From Chitinophagaceae bacterium UBA2789 (GTDB taxonomy: Bacteria; Bacteroidota; Bacteroidia; Chitinophagales; Chitinophagaceae), in NCBI GenBank assembly GCA_002352145.1, contig DEHX01000153.1, positions 1 to 10,444 of the forward strand: a stretch of 10,444 bases of DNA. Reading direction: 5' to 3'. The notes beneath the pieces were generated by a model that saw only the letters and a program-made list of their open reading frames with translations, made no database searches and had not been told where the DNA came from. Made by a program: the position numbers and the translations under genes. Each line of letters begins with the position of its first letter. The stretch's first letter is position 1. Below are positions 7,319 through 10,444 of this stretch, in pieces.

Positions 7319-7338
7319 TTAACTAAAAACGTACAGAT

Positions 7339-7902
7339 ATGGCAGAAGATATCGCCTCCATTTTTGCAGATGCAGAAGACCACATGAAAAAAGCGATCAA
7401 CCACCTGGAAGCAGAATTGGTAAAAATAAGGGCCGGCAAGGCCAATCCCCAGATGCTTGATGGGCTGGTAGTTGATTATTATGGTTCACCTATGCCCATT
7501 AACCAGGTAGCCAATATCAGTGTGATGGATGCCCGTACACTGAGTATACAACCGTGGGAGAAGAACATGCTGCAGCCCATTGAACGGGCCATTATTGCTG
7601 CTAATATTGGCATAACACCACAAAATGATGGTGCCCTTATCCGTTTGTTCTTACCACCCCTGACTGAAGAAAGAAGGAAAGAACTGGTAAAAAAATGTCA
7701 TGGCGAAGGTGAGCATACTAAAGTGGCCATTCGTAATATCCGCCGTGATGCAATAGAACATATCAAAAAACTACAGAAAAATGGTTTGAGTGAGGATGCC
7801 GCGAAAGATGCTGAAGCGGACATTCAGCAGGTTACCGATAAATATACTGCTGCTGTAGAAAAACACCTTACAGCTAAGGAAAAAGAAATAATGTCCGTTT
7901 AA
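7339..7902 (+). CDS. frr: Ribosome recycling factor
   Basis: A cytoplasmic tRNA-shaped protein that, with EF-G, splits the post-termination ribosome after each round of translation. The 187-residue product is full length (family about 185). It shows the expected three-helix bundle and small second domain: LVKIRAGKANPQMLDGLVVDYYG (27-49) with the conserved Arg31, then the domain-II stretch with INQVANISVMDARTLSIQPWEKNML (54-78). IRLFLPPLTEERRKELVK (101-118) and IRNIRRDA (131-138) with the invariant Arg132 follow. The ATG at 7339 is preceded by an exact -7 box and no obvious Shine-Dalgarno. The pyrH gene that often precedes frr is not here; the upstream neighbour is the WecA-like gene. A strong hairpin terminator follows the stop codon. 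Confidence 0.97.
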   Translation: MAEDIASIFADAEDHMKKAINHLEAELVKIRAGKANPQMLDGLVVDYYGSPMPINQVANISVMDARTLSIQPWEKNMLQPIERAIIAANIGITPQNDGALIRLFLPPLTEERRKELVKKCHGEGEHTKVAIRNIRRDAIEHIKKLQKNGLSEDAAKDAEADIQQVTDKYTAAVEKHLTAKEKEIMSV

Positions 7903-7926
7903 TTCTTTAGAAAAAATAATAATTGA

Positions 7927-7961
7927 TGGGCAGTACTTATTCGGTGCTGCCCACTTTTTTT
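7927..7961 (+). terminator. Intrinsic terminator of frr, lying in the 3' end of the convergent transporter gene
   Basis: TGGGCAG (7927-7933) pairs perfectly with CTGCCCA (7947-7953). Three inner pairs, one a T-G wobble, extend the stem to 10 bp around a 7-base loop. A run of seven T follows at 7955-7961. The loop contains the stop codon of the minus-strand DMT transporter, so half the stem and the T-run are coding sequence for its last residues. Read on the minus strand, the hairpin is followed by a T-rich stretch with TTTTTT after about 12 bases, so it may act weakly in both directions. Confidence 0.85.
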
Positions 7962-8845
7962 GGCGGCTTATTGGCAAGGTAAACTCCCAGCAGGATAATA
8001 CATAAACCAATGACCTGCATAATCGTCACTTTCTCACCATAGTAAACGCCCCACAGTATGGCAACGAATGGAATGCCGTAAGTGACCAGTGAAGCAAAAA
8101 GTCCGCCTGCCCGCTTTACTAATAAATAAAATAAAACGGAAGCAGCGGCAGTTCCCAGTATTCCAAGCACACAGCTTGCCAGAGTGCCTAATGTATAAGC
8201 AGGTTCATGCAAAGGTTCTTTAAAAAATCCGCTAACCAGAAGAACTATGAGGGATGGGGGAATCAGCCCGGTAAAGGCGATAGTGGCAATCTGAACAGAA
8301 CTAACACCAGCCAGCTTATTCTGCACCATGTTTACATTTATTCCATAAAGAATGGTGGCTAATATTACGAAACCTGTGTAGGTAAGGTATTCCGGGGGTT
8401 TACTGATATTGGCATACAACAAAAGAAAACTTCCAAACAGGCCAACAATAACTCCAATTAGTTTATTACTACTGGTCCGGGTTCCAAAGAAAAGGGCGCC
8501 AGTAAGAATTACAAAAATCGGGGTTAGGGAATTGAGGCTGCCTGTAAGGGCTCCGTCTATCCTTGTTTCAGCTATGCAAAACAGGAAAGCCGGGAAAAAG
8601 CTGCCCAGCCATCCGCTGAGCAAAACTGGTCCAATAGCCTTTTTAGGAAGATCTTTAAGTGAATAGAAAAGAAATGGCAGCATTACTAAACCTGACGAAA
8701 GCATCCGCAACGCCGCTACATGCCAGGGTGACAAAATAGGCTTCATGTCCTTATCATACATTCCCCATTTCATTAAAATGAAGGAACTGCCCCAAATGAT
8801 ACAAAGCAGGATAAAAACTGCCCAGTTTACTATTTTGTTGCTCAT
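7937..8845 (-). CDS. DMT-superfamily (EamA family) transporter
   Basis: An inner-membrane drug/metabolite transporter of 302 residues. It has ten predicted helices (about 7-27, 40-62, 71-92, 98-120, 127-145, 155-173, 182-206, 217-242, 248-268, 273-292) arranged as two EamA repeats. Characteristic segments are LLCIIWGSSFILMKWG (13-28), GALTGSLNSLTPIFVIL (98-114) and, in the second repeat, LLVKRAGGLFASLVTYGIPF (241-260). Such proteins export amino acids, nucleobases or other small metabolites; the substrate here cannot be predicted. The open frame extends upstream to 9109, but that would overlap the divergent ppk2 gene and adds a non-membrane, serine-rich stretch unlike the family. The ATG at 8845 (MSNKIVNWAVF) puts the first helix at the normal distance from the N-terminus. 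An ATG at 8911 is a less likely alternative. A near-consensus -7 box (GACCTTTG, minus strand, 8857-8864) lies just upstream. Confidence 0.9.
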   Translation of the reverse strand: MSNKIVNWAVFILLCIIWGSSFILMKWGMYDKDMKPILSPWHVAALRMLSSGLVMLPFLFYSLKDLPKKAIGPVLLSGWLGSFFPAFLFCIAETRIDGALTGSLNSLTPIFVILTGALFFGTRTSSNKLIGVIVGLFGSFLLLYANISKPPEYLTYTGFVILATILYGINVNMVQNKLAGVSSVQIATIAFTGLIPPSLIVLLVSGFFKEPLHEPAYTLGTLASCVLGILGTAAASVLFYLLVKRAGGLFASLVTYGIPFVAILWGVYYGEKVTIMQVIGLCIILLGVYLANKPPKKVGSTE

Positions 8846-8960
8846 AAAAATGTGCGCAAAGGTCACAAAATACTGGGAGTTATTATTATTTATTTTGATG
8901 AAAGGTTTCATATAAATCACTGTGCTGAAATAGTATATTGCATTCAGTAAATTTTTTGCA

Positions 8961-9704
8961 ATGGCAGTAAGACTAAATGAAATTTCTACAAGAGCTCCTG
9001 AAGATTTTGACAAAAAGCAGGCTAAAGAAAAAACTGCCCGGATGGTGGAAGAACTGGATGATTTGCAAAACCTCTTATTTGCTGAGGGTAAACACTCGGT
9101 ACTCATCATTATCCAGGGAATGGACGGAAGCGGTAAGGATGGGGTGATACGAAATGTATTAGGAAATATGAATCCACAGGGAGTTACTGTGAAATCCTAT
9201 AAGGCCCCCACACAGGAGGAGCTATCACATGATTTTCTCTGGCGCATACATGCTGCTGCCCCTGGTAAAGGCATGATACAGGTGTTCAACCGGTCGCATT
9301 ATGAAGACATCCTGGTGACAAGAGTGCATAAGTGGTGTGATGATGAAACGGCTGTTAAACGAATGAGAGCCATCAATGAGTTTGAAAAGCTGTTGCAGGA
9401 ACATAACAATACTCATATCCTGAAGTTTTATCTGCATGTTTCTCCTGAAGAGCAGCATGAAAGGCTTTCAGAGCGGATGAAGGACCCGGCAAAAATGTGG
9501 AAATACAATGAAAAAGACTTTGAAGAAGCGAAATTGTGGGATATTTATATGAAGATGTATGAGGATTGCTTCAATAATTGTAATAATCCTGAATGGACTA
9601 TCGTTCCGTCCGATCAAAACTGGTATAAAGAGTATATAATTGCATCCAAGCTACATACATTGCTTAAGGGTTTGAATATGCAGTTTCCCGGATTAAAAAA
9701 ATAA
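8961..9704 (+). CDS. ppk2: Polyphosphate kinase 2 family enzyme (polyphosphate:nucleotide phosphotransferase)
   Basis: A cytoplasmic enzyme that uses polyphosphate to phosphorylate nucleoside mono- or diphosphates (or the reverse), linking phosphate storage to nucleotide pools. The 247-residue single-domain protein has a P-loop kinase fold: Walker A GMDGSGKD (53-60), the PPK2 Walker B region VFNRSHYEDIL (108-118) and the lid segment ERMKDPAKMWKYNEKDFEE (171-189). WDIYMKMYEDC and VPSDQNWYKEY at the C-terminal end are typical. NRSHYEDILVTRVH, the long INEFEKLLQEHNNTHILKFYLH stretch (138-159) and the length suggest the AMP/ADP-phosphorylating class III group, but the class is inference from memory of family texture. 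The start is the ATG at 8961, 115 bases from the divergent DMT transporter. mscL follows 40 bases downstream with no terminator between, so the two are probably co-transcribed. Confidence 0.92.
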   Translation: MAVRLNEISTRAPEDFDKKQAKEKTARMVEELDDLQNLLFAEGKHSVLIIIQGMDGSGKDGVIRNVLGNMNPQGVTVKSYKAPTQEELSHDFLWRIHAAAPGKGMIQVFNRSHYEDILVTRVHKWCDDETAVKRMRAINEFEKLLQEHNNTHILKFYLHVSPEEQHERLSERMKDPAKMWKYNEKDFEEAKLWDIYMKMYEDCFNNCNNPEWTIVPSDQNWYKEYIIASKLHTLLKGLNMQFPGLKK

Positions 9705-9744
9705 GTAGAAAAAACAACATTTATCACATCTAAAATTTACAGTT

Positions 9745-10119
9745 ATGAGTATGCTTAAAGAATTCAAGGAATTCGCAATGAAAGGGAATGTAATCGACCT
9801 GGCTGTAGCGGTTATTATAGGTGGTGCTTTCGGAGCGATTGTTACAGCAATGGTAGACAAGATACTGATGCCGATAATCGGATCATTGATTGGTAAAAGC
9901 TTTGAGTCACTTAGTGCAACGGTTAATGGAGTTAATATCCAATACGGATCATTTATACAGGCTGTTGTCAACTTTGTAATTATCGCCTTTTTCCTTTTTA
10001 TTCTCATTAAGGCCATGAATGCTACAAAGAAAAAGGAAGAAGCTGCCCCGGCAGCGCCACCACCAACACCGGAAGACATTCAGTTGTTGCGGGAAATCAG
10101 GGATGCACTGAAGAAATAA
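9745..10119 (+). CDS. mscL: Large-conductance mechanosensitive channel MscL
   Basis: A homopentameric inner-membrane channel that opens under membrane tension to release solutes during osmotic downshock. The 124-residue product carries the full family pattern. An N-terminal amphipathic helix (SMLKEFKEFAMKGN, 2-15) leads into the pore helix TM1 (VIDLAVAVIIGGAFGAIVTAMV, 16-37). After it come a short periplasmic loop, TM2 (about 70-92, FIQAVVNFVIIAFFLFILIKAM), a charged KKKEE cluster and a Pro/Ala linker. The C-terminal helix is EDIQLLREIRDALKK (110-124). It is about a dozen residues shorter than the E. coli protein, mainly in the periplasmic loop. The position of E. coli Gly22 is Ala22 here, as in some other MscL proteins. 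It lies 40 bases after ppk2 and is followed by a strong terminator. Confidence 0.97.
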   Translation: MSMLKEFKEFAMKGNVIDLAVAVIIGGAFGAIVTAMVDKILMPIIGSLIGKSFESLSATVNGVNIQYGSFIQAVVNFVIIAFFLFILIKAMNATKKKEEAAPAAPPPTPEDIQLLREIRDALKK

Positions 10120-10123
10120 CTGT

Positions 10124-10157
10124 GGAAAATGACCCTTCTGCCGGAAGGCTGTTTTCC
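10124..10157 (+). other. Imperfect hairpin in the mscL 3' untranslated region
   Basis: GGAAAA (10124-10129) pairs with TTTTCC (10152-10157), and inside it CCTTC (10134-10138) pairs with GAAGG (10144-10148). The result is an 11-bp stem with one asymmetric internal loop. It begins four bases after the mscL stop codon and precedes the main terminator by 11 bases. It has no T-run of its own and may protect the mRNA 3' end or be incidental. Confidence 0.45.
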
Positions 10158-10159
10158 CT

Positions 10160-10167
10160 TAGATTTG
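10160..10167 (+). promoter_or_regulatory. Putative -7 box of the scpA promoter
   Basis: TAGATTTG is an exact match to the Bacteroidota -7 consensus TAnnTTTG and is followed by CAA, as is common in this phylum. No TTTG -33 box is visible at 19-21 bases upstream. The start point would fall near 10173, inside the left arm of the mscL terminator hairpin. It is 53 bases before the scpA start codon. Confidence 0.4.
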
Positions 10168-10168
10168 C

Positions 10169-10198
10169 AAAGTCCTGTTGAAAGACAGGACTTTTTTT
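10169..10198 (+). terminator. Intrinsic terminator after mscL
   Basis: AGTCCTGT (10171-10178) pairs perfectly with ACAGGACT (10185-10192) around a 6-base loop, extended by two A-T pairs at the base (10169-10170 with 10193-10194). A run of seven T (10192-10198) overlaps and follows the right arm. This is a textbook Rho-independent terminator for the ppk2-mscL transcript, 50 bases after the mscL stop codon. Confidence 0.88.
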
Positions 10199-10219
10199 CT
10201 GAATCAATTTATTAGAAAA

Positions 10220-10444
10220 GTGCAGAATACTTCTTACCAGATTAAGTTACCCCAATTTGAAGGGCCTTTCGATCTTCTGTTGTTTTTCATAGAAAGGGAT
10301 GAACTGGATATTTATAATATTCCAATAACGAATATCATCAATGATTTTCTTGACTACATCCATAAAAGTGAAGAGCTCAATATTGAACTAAGCAGTGAGT
10401 TTATTCTTTTCATTTCTACGTTGATGCGAATAAAGGCCAAGATG
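10220..10444 (+). CDS. scpA: Segregation and condensation protein A (N-terminal 75 residues, C-terminus off the right edge)
   Basis: ScpA is the kleisin subunit that bridges SMC and ScpB in the bacterial condensin complex, needed for chromosome compaction and segregation. The visible part reads YQIKLPQFEGPFDLLLFFIERDE (6-28), the family hallmark for binding the SMC head/neck. LDIYNIPITNIINDFLDYI (29-47) follows, then LNIELSSEFILFISTLMRIKAKM (53-75), all matching the conserved kleisin N-terminal domain. No in-frame ATG lies upstream. The GTG at 10220 places the conserved block five residues from the N-terminus as expected, while an upstream TTG (10178) would lie within the terminator hairpin and is unlikely. 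No Shine-Dalgarno is seen. The frame is open to the last base; a full protein would be about 240-270 residues. Confidence 0.92.
   Translation, partial: MQNTSYQIKLPQFEGPFDLLLFFIERDELDIYNIPITNIINDFLDYIHKSEELNIELSSEFILFISTLMRIKAKM

Noticed and set aside
8846..9109. Upstream extension of the DMT transporter frame to 9109
   Set aside because: It overlaps the start of ppk2 on the opposite strand, is serine-rich and unlike EamA proteins, and the ATG at 8845 gives the normal N-terminus.
9693..10079. Minus-strand open frame of 128 residues opposite mscL
   Set aside because: It is the mirror of mscL codons; mscL is unmistakable on the plus strand.
1..10444. Mobile elements, CRISPR, defence or other accessory systems
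   Set aside because: Every substantial frame is explained by common chromosomal genes; no transposase, integrase, direct-repeat array or unusual cluster was seen.

Overview
The window looks like ordinary chromosomal core sequence from a Bacteroidota bacterium, most likely Sphingobacteriia/Chitinophagia (Chitinophagaceae-like). The reasons are moderate GC, almost no Shine-Dalgarno sequences, several TAnnTTTG-type -7 boxes in front of genes, a split transketolase, and protein texture typical of that group (RbfA, ScpA, PPK2). This placement is inference from reading; no search was run. No CRISPR array, insertion sequence, phage gene, tRNA or rRNA was seen, and no gene-free stretch exceeds 300 bases.

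Layout. 1-1297 (minus): a biotin-carrier protein followed by a biotin carboxylase that runs off the left edge, two parts of an acyl-CoA carboxylase. 1490-3292 (minus): a complete MsbA-like ABC half-transporter. 3384-5001 (plus): rbfA, then a LolC/E-type (FtsX family) permease 22 bases later. 5008-5841 (minus): the N-terminal, thiamine-diphosphate-binding half of transketolase, converging on the permease with only 6 bases between them. 6086-7222 (plus): a WecA/MraY-family sugar-1-phosphate transferase. 7339-7902 (plus): frr. 7937-8845 (minus): an EamA/DMT transporter that converges on frr and shares a hairpin terminator with it. 8961-10119 (plus): ppk2 and mscL, 40 bases apart. 10220-10444 (plus): the start of scpA, cut by the right edge.

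How the genes fit together. The window mixes housekeeping functions: acyl-CoA carboxylation (propionyl- or acetyl-CoA), envelope building (lipid export, lipoprotein or permease function, polyprenyl-linked glycan initiation), ribosome maturation and recycling (RbfA, Frr), pentose-phosphate carbon shuffling, stress and osmotic functions (PPK2, MscL) and chromosome condensation (ScpA). Several start codons are not ATG (TTG for the LolC-like gene, GTG for scpA). For rbfA and the WecA-like gene a nearby ATG is preferred over an upstream GTG or TTG. I found no sign of a new system. The items worth a second look are regulatory or organisational: shared or overlapping terminators, a 14-bp palindrome in a divergent promoter region, and a transketolase half without its partner beside it.
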